Shown here: positions 1 through 7,272 of the stretch, in pieces
How the letters are laid out: the number at the start of each line of letters is the position of its first letter
How positions within the stretch are numbered: the first letter of the stretch is position 1
Assembly: GCA_045599305.1 (NCBI GenBank)
Contig: JAZRVU010000031.1
Location: forward strand, 1 to 18,601
Length of the DNA stretch: 18,601 nucleotides
Origin: SIG588 sp045599305
GTDB taxonomy: Bacteria; Bacillota; Clostridia; Oscillospirales; Acutalibacteraceae
Reading direction: 5' to 3'
Program-made: the position numbers and the translations under genes
The notes under the pieces: model-generated
Seen by the model: only the letters and a program-made list of their open reading frames with translations
Database searches by the model: none
Told to the model about the DNA's origin: nothing

Positions 1-174
1 AAACTTTCGGCGCGCGAGCAGGCCATCATGAAACTGCGGTTCGGCATCGGCGGCGCGCGGGAGCACACCCAGAAGGAGGTCGCGGATATGCTGGGCATCT
101 CGCAGTCGTATATCTCCCGGCTGGAAAAGAAGATCATCCGCCGCCTGCGCACCGAAATGGAGGCGGCGGAATAG
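1..174 (+). CDS. sigE: RNA polymerase sigma factor, sigma-E-like, C-terminal end (partial)
   Basis: Only the last 57 codons are inside the window, read in frame 1 and ending at TAG 172-174. The segment is sigma region 4.2. It begins L-S-A-R-E-Q, continues K-L-R-F-G, and carries the helix-turn-helix with T-Q-K-E-V-A-D-M-L-G-I-S-Q-S-Y-I-S-R-L-E-K. The Q-S-Y-I-S-R-L-E-K-K-I-I-R-R-L ending resembles the mother-cell sporulation factor SigE more than SigK (which has R-S-Y-V-S-R) or SigG (Q-A-Q-V-S-R). This region would read the -35 element of mother-cell promoters. A factor of this type implies an endospore-forming lineage. The gene ends directly at a strong hairpin terminator and the neighbouring genes converge on it, so no sigG follows as it often does elsewhere. 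The SigE assignment rests on memory of the family and only a quarter of the protein. Confidence 0.75.
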   Translation, partial: KLSAREQAIMKLRFGIGGAREHTQKEVADMLGISQSYISRLEKKIIRRLRTEMEAAE

Positions 175-175
175 A

Positions 176-209
176 AAAACCGTCTGTGCGATCGCACAGG
201 CGGTTTTTT
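176..209. terminator. Bidirectional intrinsic terminator between sigE and the convergent operon
   Basis: A hairpin is formed by 176-189 and 194-207 around a GATC loop (190-193), with one T-G wobble (183/200). The rightward strand runs out in T204-T209. The leftward strand also ends in a T run, because the left arm begins with AAAAA (175-179), so the same stem can stop both transcripts. It starts one base after the sigE stop. Its right-hand T run touches the TAA stop (208-210) of the leftward membrane protein gene. Confidence 0.88.
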
Positions 210-738
210 ATGTACGGAAGAGGCGTTTGATGCGCGGGTGGAGCGCCCACATATACCATGCCGTCAGTTTGGAGAGGCAGATGTCCACCAGCACGAAGGC
301 GAGGTTGCCCACTGCTAAGATCACCGGCGGCATATCCACCCCGAACAGTTCAAAGGAGTTGTCCTCCAGCGCGAACAGGCGGAGCATCACCCAGTAGGCC
401 GCCACCACCGTGACATTGAACAGCGCGATCTTGAGCAGCCACGAAAGCCACGGCGGCAGCGGGTCGAGCAGCAGTTTCAGCAGGGGATAGTAGCCGAGAA
501 AGGCCACGAACAGGATCTTCGATTCCATCGACGGGGTGAGCAGCAGATTCAGCAGTGCCACGGCGGCAAAGGTGAGGAAGCCCCAGCCGCGCCCGGCCTC
601 CACCGCCACCGGTACCAGTACCAGCCCCGCGAGCACCGGCAGGGCAAAGGTGGCGTAGGGGAAGACGGTGCCCATCAGCAGTATGACCGACAGCGCACCC
701 AGCACGCCGCCCAGCGCGACTTTACCGGTCTGTTTCAT
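208..738 (-). CDS. Small polytopic membrane protein, function unknown (ECF S-component-like?)
   Basis: This is a 176-residue, very hydrophobic protein with about five predicted membrane spans. Roughly these are residues 7-27, 31-48, 52-70, 75-112 (long hydrophobic stretch with a P-L-P-P-W turn) and 136-158, followed by a basic tail (H-P-R-I-K-R-L-F-R-T) that suggests a cytoplasmic C-terminus. The ATG (736-738) has a good ribosome site, AGGGGGCG, about 7 nt upstream. It is the last gene of the leftward set, 25 nt after the J-domain gene, and its stop overlaps the shared terminator. Its size and glycine-rich first helix recall the substrate-binding S components of ECF vitamin transporters, but no substrate signature or ATPase partner is present. 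Transport is therefore only a guess. Confidence 0.8.
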   Translation of the reverse strand: MKQTGKVALGGVLGALSVILLMGTVFPYATFALPVLAGLVLVPVAVEAGRGWGFLTFAAVALLNLLLTPSMESKILFVAFLGYYPLLKLLLDPLPPWLSWLLKIALFNVTVVAAYWVMLRLFALEDNSFELFGVDMPPVILAVGNLAFVLVDICLSKLTAWYMWALHPRIKRLFRT

Positions 739-763
739 CTGCGGCGCCCCCTTTTTTGAAAAA

Positions 764-1342
764 TCAGCAGCAGCGGATCAGATCGCCGCCCATGCATTCG
801 CAGCAGCAGTCGGCACACAGCAGACTGCTGCACATATCGCAGCCCGTGCATTCCCCGCCCGCGGGACGGCCGGCGGTGTAGGTGCCGGTCTGCCGCTGAC
901 GGGACATCTGTTCATAGGCCGCGCGGTATTCGCCGTTGGTCGGGTCCATGCGGCAGGCGGAGGCATAGTGGGAATAGGCGTCCTCCAGCCAGCCCTTTTT
1001 GTAGAGGACGCTGCCCTTGAGAAAATGCCATTCCGCGTCCTGCGACAGGGGAGAGACCCCGTCCAGCAGCGTTTCCGCATCGGCAATGCGCCCCTCGGTG
1101 ATGAGGCGGCGGATATCGCCGTACCGCCCGCCGGCGGTGCGGCCGCCGCCGCTTTTGCGGCTGCGCACGATCTCGTCATACGCCTCGTTGATCTCCTGCA
1201 TCTTTTCCTGCGCCAGATCGGAGAGTGGGTTGCCGTCATACTGATCGGGGTGATATTTCCGAGCCAGTTCCCGGTAGGCGGCCTTTACCTGCTCGTCGGT
1301 CGCGTCGGGCGAAATGCCCAGTACTTTATACGGATCGGCCAC
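764..1342 (-). CDS. J-domain protein with TPR-like middle and cysteine-rich C-terminal tail
   Basis: This is a 192-residue protein. Residues 3-60 form a J domain (D-P-Y-K-V-L-G-I, then H31-P32-D33), which normally stimulates the ATPase of DnaK. The G/F stretch and CxxCxGxG zinc fingers of true DnaJ are missing, so this is a specialised type III J-protein and not dnaJ. The middle contains a TPR-like helical pair (D-A-E-W-H-F-L-K-G near residue 105, then D-P-T-N-G-E-Y). The last 28 residues hold ten cysteines, including a C-C-C run and a terminal C-C. I chose GTG 1342-1340 as start because a strong AGGGGGCGG site lies just upstream. An earlier in-frame TTG at 1375 lacks one. The start lies 17 nt inside the upstream DUF5685 gene, which suggests translational coupling and a shared job. 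Confidence 0.88.
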   Translation of the reverse strand: MADPYKVLGISPDATDEQVKAAYRELARKYHPDQYDGNPLSDLAQEKMQEINEAYDEIVRSRKSGGGRTAGGRYGDIRRLITEGRIADAETLLDGVSPLSQDAEWHFLKGSVLYKKGWLEDAYSHYASACRMDPTNGEYRAAYEQMSRQRQTGTYTAGRPAGGECTGCDMCSSLLCADCCCECMGGDLIRCC

Positions 1343-2192
1343 GGTGTGCCGCCCCCTTTCGTTTTTCTTTTTCAAGTACCCGCCGCTGTTCGGCGGGCAT
1401 GCCGTATTGCAGGATGTTCTGTAATATCCCGTCGAACCGGCGGCGCTCCAGCAGGTGCCACGCGGTCAGACATTCCGACAGGCACAGATTCAGCGTCTGC
1501 CGCATATATTCCCGCGGCGCCTGCCCCTCTTCGGCGGGGAAGGGATTGAAGCCGCCGTGCCGGCGGTCATCCTCCCAGTCGTCCACCGCGTCGATCAGAT
1601 AGATCCACCGCCCCAGACAGTAACCGAACCGGCGGCGGGCGTCTTTTTCTTCCCCTGCGGCATCGCCGCCGCACAGCGCGGAGAGCAGGGCGGCGGTGGG
1701 AGCGGCCGCCGCATCCACCGAGGGGTGCGCCTCCCGCTCCACGGCCTGCTGTGCCGCGGCATATTCCTCCATCTGCAAAGCCAACTGCGGCCGCAGCCGC
1801 GCGGCACGCCGTTTCATGGGGGTCACCGCCCACAAAAGCGGACGGCGGGCCAGCCGCCGCCAAAAGCCGCTGTCGGCCACATCGTCTTCCAGCTTATACC
1901 ACGTCATCAGCACCGCCGCATCGGCGGCGTAGTCGAGCGGCGCCTGCTCCCGGCAGACCAGACAACGGCGGGTGGGGTTGAAGGAGCAGTGCCCGTCGGC
2001 AAAGCCGGCGTGGTCGGGTGCCAGCGCCATGTGAAAAAGCGCCAGCAGGGTGAGATCATAGTTGAGCAGGAAGCGGGCGGGCAGTCCGTAGCGCCGCCCC
2101 AGCCGACGGCAAAGTGAGCAGTAGACCCCACGGTACTGCTCCCATTCGCCCATTTTCAGTTCCGGCTGATACACCCGCACATATCCGAACAT
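1326..2192 (-). CDS. DUF5685 family protein with cysteine and aspartate-rich motifs
   Basis: This is a 288-residue soluble protein that I recognise as DUF5685, a clostridial family of unknown function. The N-terminus reads M-F-G-Y-V-R. Cysteines at 25, 28, 69, 77 and 80 (C-x2-C ... C-x7-C-x2-C) could hold a metal. Two acidic patches stand out: E102-D-D-V-A-D107, and D201-A-V-D-D-W-E-D-D209 followed by H-G-G-F-N-P-F. The pair, about 100 residues apart in an apparently all-helical protein, recalls the two Mg-binding motifs of squalene/phytoene synthase-type prenyltransferases; that is inference only. ATG 2192-2190 is chosen because CGGAG lies 8 nt upstream and the family starts here; an earlier ATG at 2228 adds an unlikely 12-residue leader. 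It lies 75 nt after uvrA and overlaps the J-domain gene by 17 nt. Confidence 0.8.
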   Translation of the reverse strand: MFGYVRVYQPELKMGEWEQYRGVYCSLCRRLGRRYGLPARFLLNYDLTLLALFHMALAPDHAGFADGHCSFNPTRRCLVCREQAPLDYAADAAVLMTWYKLEDDVADSGFWRRLARRPLLWAVTPMKRRAARLRPQLALQMEEYAAAQQAVEREAHPSVDAAAAPTAALLSALCGGDAAGEEKDARRRFGYCLGRWIYLIDAVDDWEDDRRHGGFNPFPAEEGQAPREYMRQTLNLCLSECLTAWHLLERRRFDGILQNILQYGMPAEQRRVLEKEKRKGAAHRGRSV

Positions 2193-2267
2193 CTCACACG
2201 CTCCGCGTTCGTTTTTTTCATGATACACTATTTTTCGGCGCAGTTCATGACGGAATTGTAAATTCGA

Positions 2268-5093
2268 TCACTCTTTCAGCAGCGGACGCAGATACCGCCC
2301 CGTGTGGGAGGCCTCGACGGCGGCGATCTCCTCGGGAGTGCCGCAGGCGATCAGCGTGCCGCCGCGGTCGCCCCCCTCGGGGCCGAGATCGACGATATAG
2401 TCCGCCGTTTTGATGACGTCCAGATTGTGCTCGATCACCAGCACCGTGTTGCCGGTGTCCACCAGCCGCTGCAGCACGTCGATGAGCTGCTGCACATCGG
2501 CCGAGTGCAGACCGGTGGTCGGCTCGTCGAGGATATAGAAAGTGCGGCCGGTGGCGCGGCGGCTCAGTTCGGTGGCCAGCTTCACCCGCTGTGCCTCGCC
2601 GCCCGAAAGGGTGGTGGCGGGCTGTCCGAGTTTGATATAGCCCAGCCCCACGTCCCGCAGTGTCTGCAGTTTGCGGGCGATCTTCGGCAGCGGCGCGAAA
2701 AAGTCGCACGCCTCCTCCACCGTCATCTCCAGCACGTCATAGATGTTTTTGCCCTTGTATTGTACCTCCAGCGTCTCGCGGTTATACCGCCGCCCCTTGC
2801 ACACCTCGCAGGGGACGTAGACATCGGAAAGGAAGTGCATCTCGATCTTGACGATACCGTCCCCTTCGCAGGCCTCGCAGCGGCCGCCCTTGGTGTTGAA
2901 AGAGAAGCGCCCAGGCCCGTAGCCGCGCGCCTTGGCGTCGGCCGTGGTGGCGAACAGGTCGCGGATATCGTTGAACACACCGGTGTAGGTGGCGGGGTTG
3001 GAGCGGGGGGTGCGCCCGATGGGGGCTTGGTCAATGGCGATCACCTTGTCAAGATGCTCCGCGCCGTCGATGCCGGCGTGGACGCCGGGGAAGGTGTGGG
3101 CGCGGTTGAGGGTGCCGGCCAGCGATTTGTACAGGATCTCGTTGACCAGCGAGGACTTGCCGCTGCCGGAGACCCCCGTGACCAGATTGAGTGCCCCGAG
3201 TTTAAAGGATACGTCGATGTTTTTCAGGTTGTTTTCCGCGGCGCCGCGCACCGTGAGCCATTTGCCGTTGCCGGGGCGGCGGGTCTTCGGCACCGGGATG
3301 CGCCGCCGCCCGCTCAGGTATTGCCCCGTCAGCGAATGCTCGCAGGCGCAGATCTCTTCCGGCGTGCCCGCACACACGATCTCGCCGCCGTGGATGCCCG
3401 CGCCGGGGCCCACGTCCACCACGAAATCGGCCGCCCGCATGGTGTCCTCGTCGTGCTCCACCACGATCAGGGTGTTGCCCAGATCGCGCAGCCGCTTGAG
3501 GGTGCCGATGAGTTTTTCGTTGTCCCGCTGGTGCAGACCGATGCTCGGCTCATCCAGCACATACAGCACGCCGGTGAGGGAGGAGCCGATCTGGGGGGCC
3601 AGCCGGATGCGCTGTGCCTCGCCGCCCGAAAGGGTGGCCGCCGCGCGGGAGAGGGTGAGGTAATCGAGCCCCACGTTTTGAAGGAAGCCCAGACGCGAGC
3701 GGATCTCCTTGAGGATCTGCGCACCGATGGTCTGCTCCCGTTCAGTGAGGGTCAACGTGTCCAGCGCCGCCAGTGCGTCGCTCACGGGCAGATCACAGAA
3801 TTCCACGATGTTGCGCCCGCCGACGGTGACCGCCAGGCTCTCCGGCCGCAGACGCTGCCCGTGACAGGCGTCGCAGGGCGACTGGCTCATGTACGTCTCC
3901 AGTTCCTCCCGCATCCAGCTGCTCTTGGTCTCCAGATGCCGGCGGGAGAGGTTGTTCAGTATCCCCTCGAATTCCTGCATGCCGGTAGCGGTGCCGTATT
4001 TGTTTTCCCGCGTCATGGGGATGCGCTCGCCGCGGGTGCCGTACATCAGCACGTCCACCGCCTCGTCCGGCAGATCCTTAAAGGGCACGTCCAGCGAAAA
4101 ATGATAGTGCGCCGCCAGTGCGTCGATGTACATACGGGTGATGGAAAAGCCGCTCGCATAGTCCCAGCCGCTGGCGCGGATGGCGCCCTCCCGGATGGAA
4201 AGCTCCGGGTCGCGGATGACCAGACGAGCGTCCATCGCCATCTTCACGCCCAGACCCGAGCATTCCGGACAGGCACCGAACGGATTGTTGAAGGAGAACA
4301 TCCGCGGGGTCAGTTCCTCCACGCTCACCCCGTGTTCGGGGCAGGCGTAGTTGAGCGAAAAGGCCAGTTCCTCCCCGCCGATGACGTCCACGGTCAAAAG
4401 CCCGCCGGAAAGCCCGGTGGCGGTCTCCACCGAATCGGCCAGACGCGCCTGCAGGTCGGGTCGGATGACCAGACGGTCCACCACGATCTCGATGGTGTGC
4501 TTGATGTTTTTGGGCAGCTTGGTCATGTCGGCCAGCTCCACCGTTTCGCCGTCCACCCGGGCGCGCACATACCCCGCCTTGCGGGCGGATTCGAACTCTT
4601 TGGCGAATTCGCCTTTTTTGCCGCGTGCCACCGGTGCCAGCAGTTGGATGCGGGTGCCCTCGGGCAGCCCCAGCAGCCGGTCGACCACCTGATCCACCGT
4701 CTGCTGCCGGATCTCCCGCCCGCAGATGGGACAGTGGGGGATGCCGATGCGGGCATAGAGCAGACGCAGGTAGTCATAAATTTCGGTGACGGTGCCCACC
4801 GTGGAGCGCGGGTTCTTGGAGGTGGTCTTCTGGTCGATGGAAATGGCGGGGGAGAGTCCGTCGATCGAGTCCACGTCCGGCTTGTCCATCTGTCCGAGAA
4901 ACATCCGGGCATAGGAGGACAGACTTTCGATGTACCGCCGCTGTCCTTCGGCATAGATGGTGTCGAACGCCAGCGACGATTTGCCGCTGCCGGAAAGCCC
5001 GGTGAACACCACCAGCTTGTCCCGCGGGATGGTGAGGTCGATATTTTTCAGATTGTGTACGCGCGCGCCGCGTATGATGAGTTTATCGTTCAT
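2268..5093 (-). CDS. uvrA: Excinuclease ABC subunit A (UvrA)
   Basis: UvrA is the damage-scanning ATPase of nucleotide excision repair; as a dimer it loads UvrB at bulky lesions. The 941-residue product has the normal family length. The first Walker A is at residues 32-39 (G-L-S-G-S-G-K-S). A first zinc site begins C-P-I-C-G, and the first ABC signature is L-S-G-G-E-A-Q-R-I-R-L. The second Walker A is G-V-S-G-S-G-K-S, the second zinc finger is C-E-A-C ... C-E-V-C, and the second signature is L-S-G-G-E-A-Q-R-V-K-L followed by I-L-D-E-P-T-T-G-L. ATG 5093-5091 is chosen because the family begins M-x-x-x-L-x-I-R-G-A-R-x-H-N-L-K-N and AAGGA precedes it; a TTG 63 nt further upstream is unlikely. 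One residue after the first signature is unusual (R-L-A-P-Q-I-G, normally T). It has its own promoter 93 nt downstream of uvrB. Confidence 0.97.
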   Translation of the reverse strand: MNDKLIIRGARVHNLKNIDLTIPRDKLVVFTGLSGSGKSSLAFDTIYAEGQRRYIESLSSYARMFLGQMDKPDVDSIDGLSPAISIDQKTTSKNPRSTVGTVTEIYDYLRLLYARIGIPHCPICGREIRQQTVDQVVDRLLGLPEGTRIQLLAPVARGKKGEFAKEFESARKAGYVRARVDGETVELADMTKLPKNIKHTIEIVVDRLVIRPDLQARLADSVETATGLSGGLLTVDVIGGEELAFSLNYACPEHGVSVEELTPRMFSFNNPFGACPECSGLGVKMAMDARLVIRDPELSIREGAIRASGWDYASGFSITRMYIDALAAHYHFSLDVPFKDLPDEAVDVLMYGTRGERIPMTRENKYGTATGMQEFEGILNNLSRRHLETKSSWMREELETYMSQSPCDACHGQRLRPESLAVTVGGRNIVEFCDLPVSDALAALDTLTLTEREQTIGAQILKEIRSRLGFLQNVGLDYLTLSRAAATLSGGEAQRIRLAPQIGSSLTGVLYVLDEPSIGLHQRDNEKLIGTLKRLRDLGNTLIVVEHDEDTMRAADFVVDVGPGAGIHGGEIVCAGTPEEICACEHSLTGQYLSGRRRIPVPKTRRPGNGKWLTVRGAAENNLKNIDVSFKLGALNLVTGVSGSGKSSLVNEILYKSLAGTLNRAHTFPGVHAGIDGAEHLDKVIAIDQAPIGRTPRSNPATYTGVFNDIRDLFATTADAKARGYGPGRFSFNTKGGRCEACEGDGIVKIEMHFLSDVYVPCEVCKGRRYNRETLEVQYKGKNIYDVLEMTVEEACDFFAPLPKIARKLQTLRDVGLGYIKLGQPATTLSGGEAQRVKLATELSRRATGRTFYILDEPTTGLHSADVQQLIDVLQRLVDTGNTVLVIEHNLDVIKTADYIVDLGPEGGDRGGTLIACGTPEEIAAVEASHTGRYLRPLLKE

Positions 5094-5142
5094 GGATGCA
5101 TTCCTTCCGAAAGCCTGATAACGGGCGAAATAGATGTCCTTT

Positions 5143-5171
5143 ATTGTAACCGACAAATTTTAAAAAGTAAA
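5143..5171 (-). promoter_or_regulatory. Sigma-A promoter of uvrA
   Basis: On the minus strand, TTTACT (5171-5166) and TACAAT (5148-5143) are separated by exactly 17 nt in an AT-rich patch between uvrB and uvrA. Transcription would start near 5136 and give a leader of about 43 nt before the uvrA ATG. A 12-bp perfect palindrome, GGCTTGCAAGCC (5172-5183), abuts the -35 element and could be an operator. No LexA-type GAAC-N4-GTTC dyad is present. Confidence 0.7.
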
Positions 5172-5186
5172 GGCTTGCAAGCCACC

Positions 5187-7154
5187 TCATTTTTTCTTTT
5201 TCAGTTGCTCGATCTTGTCGCGCAGTTCGGCGGCACGCTCAAATTCCAGCAGCAGGGCGGCGGCGCGCATCTCGCGGGTCAACTCGTCGATCAGCTGCCG
5301 ACGCTGTGCGGGCGAAAGCTGCCGTGCCGGCTTGGCGCCGTCCTCGTTCCGCTCCTTGCCGCCGATATCCAGCACCTCGCGGATATCTTTCACGATGGTC
5401 TGCGGCACGATGCCGTGCGCCTCGTTGTATGCCTGCTGGATGGCGCGGCGGCGCTCGGTCTCGCGGATGGCGTTTTCCATCGAGGGGGTGACGCTGTCGG
5501 CGTACATGATGACCTCGCCGCCCGCGTTGCGCGCCGCACGGCCGATGGTCTGGATGAGGGAGGTCTCCGACCGCAGGAAGCCCTCCTTGTCGGCGTCGAG
5601 AATGGCGACGAGCGACACCTCCGGCAGGTCGAGCCCCTCGCGCAGCAGGTTGATGCCCACCAGTACGTCGAATTCGCCCAACCGCAGGTCGCGGATGATC
5701 TCCATGCGCTCCATGGTGTCGATATCGTGGTGCATATACCGCACCTTGATCCCCGCGTTTTCGAGGAAGGCAGACAGGTCTTCCGCCATCTTTTTGGTCA
5801 GCGTGGTCACCAGTGTGCGCTCGCCGCGCGCGGTGCGCAGGCGGATCTCCTCCATCAGATCATCGATCTGTCCCTCCACCGGCCGCACCGATACGGACGG
5901 GTCGAGCAGACCGGTGGGACGGATGACCTGCTCGGCGATCTGCGTGCTGTGTTCCTTTTCGAAGTCACCGGGCGTGGCCGAAACGAACACCGCCTGCCGG
6001 ACGTGCGAGTAGAATTCGTCAAAATTGAGCGGTCGGTTGTCAAAGGCGCTGGGCAGACGGAAGCCGTATTCCACCAGGCTCTCCTTGCGGGCGCGGTCGC
6101 CGCCGAACATCCCCCGCACCTGCGGCAGCGTGACGTGGGATTCGTCCACCAGCAGCAGAAAATCATCGGGGAAGTGGTCGAGCAGAGTGAACGGGGTGGA
6201 GCCGGGCGCCCGCCCGGCCAGCACGCGGGAATAGTTTTCCACGCCCTTGCACATGCCGATCTCGCGCAGCATCTCGATATCATATTGCGTGCGCTGCTGA
6301 ATGCGCTCGGCCTCCAGCAGTTTGCCCTGTTTCGTGAACCAGTCCACCCGCTCGCGCAGTTCTTCCTCGATGTTTTTGAGTGCGCTCTCCATCTTGTCGG
6401 GCGGCACGATATAGTGTGAGGCGGGGTAGACGGCGGCGTGGGACAGGGTGCGGATGCGCTCCCCCGTCACGGGATGCACCTCCGATATACGGTCGATCTC
6501 GTCCCCGAAGAATTCCACCCGCAGGATGCTCTCGTCCGTGCCGGAGGGGTGGATCTCCACCACATCGCCGCGTGCGCGGAACTTGCCGCGCACGAAATTG
6601 ACGTCGTTGCGCTCATACTGCTGCTCCACCAGCCGTGCGATCAGCGCTTCGCGGGTCATGGCCATGCCCGGACGCAGCGAGATCACCATTTTGCGGTAGT
6701 CTGCCGGGTCGCCCAGCGTGTAGATACAGGAGACGGAGGCCACGATCAGCACGTCCCGCCGCTCGGCCAGCGAAAAGGTGGCCGAATGGCGCAGACGGTC
6801 GATCTCGTCGTTGATAGCGGAATCTTTTTCGATATAGGTGTCGGTGGAGGGGATATAGGCCTCGGGCTGGTAATAATCGTAATAGGAAACAAAGTATTCC
6901 ACCGCGTTATTGGGGAAGAATTCCTTGAATTCGGAGCAGAGCTGTGCCGCCAGCGTTTTGTTGTGCGCCAGTACCAGTGTGGGCTTGTTCACCGCGGCCA
7001 CGATGTTGGCCATGGTGAAGGTCTTGCCCGAGCCGGTCACGCCCAGCAGGGTCTGTTCGCGGTCACCCCGGCGGATGCCCTCCACCAGCTTGGCGATCGC
7101 CTGCGGCTGATCGCCGGTGGGCGCGTAGGGGGATACCAGTTCAAAGTGATCCAT
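5187..7154 (-). CDS. uvrB: Excinuclease ABC subunit B (UvrB)
   Basis: UvrB is the helicase-like subunit that receives the lesion from UvrA, opens the duplex and recruits UvrC. The 655-residue protein has full family length. Walker A is at 38-45 (G-V-T-G-S-G-K-T). The beta-hairpin region, starting Y-Y-D-Y-Y-Q-P-E-A-Y-I-P, is intact. The DEAD-like box reads V-D-E-S-H-V-T, and the helicase motif Q-T-I-G-R-A-A-R-N is near residue 540. The C-terminal UVR motif that binds UvrC covers roughly the last 40 residues (F-E-R-A-A-E-L-R-D-K-I). The ATG at 7154-7152 follows an AAAGG site about 9 nt upstream. uvrC is not in the window. No intrinsic terminator of useful strength separates it from uvrA, so partial co-transcription is likely in addition to the uvrA promoter. 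Confidence 0.97.
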   Translation of the reverse strand: MDHFELVSPYAPTGDQPQAIAKLVEGIRRGDREQTLLGVTGSGKTFTMANIVAAVNKPTLVLAHNKTLAAQLCSEFKEFFPNNAVEYFVSYYDYYQPEAYIPSTDTYIEKDSAINDEIDRLRHSATFSLAERRDVLIVASVSCIYTLGDPADYRKMVISLRPGMAMTREALIARLVEQQYERNDVNFVRGKFRARGDVVEIHPSGTDESILRVEFFGDEIDRISEVHPVTGERIRTLSHAAVYPASHYIVPPDKMESALKNIEEELRERVDWFTKQGKLLEAERIQQRTQYDIEMLREIGMCKGVENYSRVLAGRAPGSTPFTLLDHFPDDFLLLVDESHVTLPQVRGMFGGDRARKESLVEYGFRLPSAFDNRPLNFDEFYSHVRQAVFVSATPGDFEKEHSTQIAEQVIRPTGLLDPSVSVRPVEGQIDDLMEEIRLRTARGERTLVTTLTKKMAEDLSAFLENAGIKVRYMHHDIDTMERMEIIRDLRLGEFDVLVGINLLREGLDLPEVSLVAILDADKEGFLRSETSLIQTIGRAARNAGGEVIMYADSVTPSMENAIRETERRRAIQQAYNEAHGIVPQTIVKDIREVLDIGGKERNEDGAKPARQLSPAQRRQLIDELTREMRAAALLLEFERAAELRDKIEQLKKKK

Positions 7155-7190
7155 AGGGCACCGCCTTTCCTTAAAATAAACCTACAGATT

Positions 7191-7219
7191 ATTATAAGCG
7201 CCTTTCGCGATAAAATCAA
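7191..7219 (-). promoter_or_regulatory. Sigma-A promoter of uvrB
   Basis: On the minus strand, TTGATT (7219-7214) and a consensus TATAAT (7196-7191) are separated by 17 nt. The start would be near 7184, leaving a leader of about 30 nt containing the uvrB ribosome site. It lies just downstream of the tRNA-Thr terminator, so uvrB is insulated from tRNA transcription. I see no LexA box overlapping it. Confidence 0.85.
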
Positions 7220-7240
7220 GAACTCCTGCCCAAAAGTATG

Positions 7241-7272
7241 AAAAGACCCGCTGCAAAAAGCAACGGGTCTTT
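7241..7272 (-). terminator. Intrinsic terminator of the tRNA-Thr gene
   Basis: Arms 7260-7272 and 7242-7254 pair over 13 positions with one internal mismatch around a 5-nt loop. On the minus strand a TCTTTTC tract follows. The stem begins at the final A of the encoded CCA, so there is no spacer between tRNA and terminator. Confidence 0.8.

Noticed and set aside
2193..2267. Promoter for the DUF5685 gene (TATCAT near 2217-2222 on the minus strand)
   Set aside because: No acceptable -35 at 16-18 nt and no sigma-E-like pair, so the trio is left as a probable extension of the uvrA transcript.
5172..5183. Terminator after uvrB
   Set aside because: The palindrome can form only about 4 bp with a 4-nt loop and is followed by an interrupted T tract, too weak to call.
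2304..6419. Open frame of 1371 codons on the plus strand opposite uvrA and uvrB
   Set aside because: Low-complexity His/Gly/Ala/Val-rich translation with no ribosome site or domain. It is the antisense shadow of GC-rich codon use in two certain genes.
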